Shown here: positions 15,121 through 15,329 of the stretch, in pieces
Numbering within the stretch: position 1 is the stretch's first letter
Layout: every line of letters starts with the position of its first letter
Source of the DNA: Acidobacteriaceae bacterium
GTDB taxonomy: Bacteria > Acidobacteriota > Terriglobia > Terriglobales > Acidobacteriaceae
Length of the DNA: 15,329 nucleotides
Reading direction: 5' to 3'
Assembly: GCA_003165855.1 (NCBI GenBank)
Contig: PMXH01000239.1
Location: 16,355-31,683 of the forward strand
Translations under genes and position numbers: made by a program
Notes under the pieces: model-generated
The model's input: only the letters and a program-made list of their open reading frames with translations
Told to the model about the DNA's origin: nothing
Database searches by the model: none

Positions 15121-15329
15121 GTGCGGGGCCAAGATTGACGCTTGTTTGTTGAAAGTCGATTGGCGAAATATCGCTCTCTAACAATGTCGGCGGTGTCAAG
15201 CACGATGCGCGCACACGACTGCATGCACTCGTTCAAGAGCGCCATTTCGCTCTAGTAGAGGGTTTGCGCTTTCCAACCTAGGCTCGCTCCTAATCGTTAG
15301 GGTCAAGAACTCAGTCCGACCCAACCATC
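15121..15329. other. Non-coding stretch to the right edge
   Basis: No supported gene is seen in these 209 bases on either strand. One weak 6-bp hairpin, AGAGCG/CGCTCT (15236-15241 with 15248-15253), lacks a T tract. A gene may begin beyond the edge. Confidence 0.5.

Overview
The window reads as chromosomal DNA of a moderately GC-rich Gram-negative bacterium, most likely an acidobacterium (Terriglobia-like). That placement is inference. It rests on the combination of a secreted protein of tandem DGNFYG-type (GloVer) repeats, an FG-GAP/choice-of-anchor-D protein whose tail has a Cys-Gly-rich stretch after a hydrophobic segment, a DUF1844 protein, and weak or absent Shine-Dalgarno sequences at most starts. 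No rRNA, tRNA, CRISPR array or phage gene was seen.

Layout. Positions 2-3093 (+) hold four closely spaced genes: a cation diffusion facilitator cut by the left edge, an OsmC-like protein, a small glutaredoxin/thioredoxin-like protein and a DMT/EamA permease. Positions 3180-4494 (-) hold an MFS transporter split by a one-base frameshift in a C5 run. Positions 4692-6709 (+) hold a very short secreted PstS-like binding protein and the secreted GloVer-repeat protein, which ends in an IPT/TIG domain. Positions 10456-6732 (-) form a likely housekeeping operon: YgfZ-type folate-binding protein, DUF1844 protein, PhnP-like metallo-beta-lactamase-fold hydrolase, and bifunctional riboflavin kinase/FAD synthetase. 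The last two genes are separated by a 23-bp imperfect inverted repeat. Positions 10566-11648 (+) encode an isocitrate/isopropylmalate dehydrogenase family enzyme, divergent from ygfZ.

Positions 11753-13032 are a complete IS5-like insertion sequence of 1280 bp with 15-bp terminal inverted repeats, an intact DDE transposase and flanking CTAG. Its right end lies inside the reading frame of a large secreted FG-GAP/choice-of-anchor-D protein (to 15120). The 5' part of that gene is absent from the left flank, so this is either a rearranged junction or an insertion into an already truncated gene.

Functionally, the left part concerns metal and solute transport and thiol/peroxide chemistry. The centre supplies flavin cofactors and an Fe-S-related folate protein. 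The right end is an accessory region shaped by the insertion sequence. I found no convincing new multi-gene system. The observations most worth a check are the IS junction, the intergenic inverted repeat, the Cys-rich insert in YgfZ, two promoters placed for near-leaderless transcripts, and the CDF protein with three C-terminal dimerisation-type domains.
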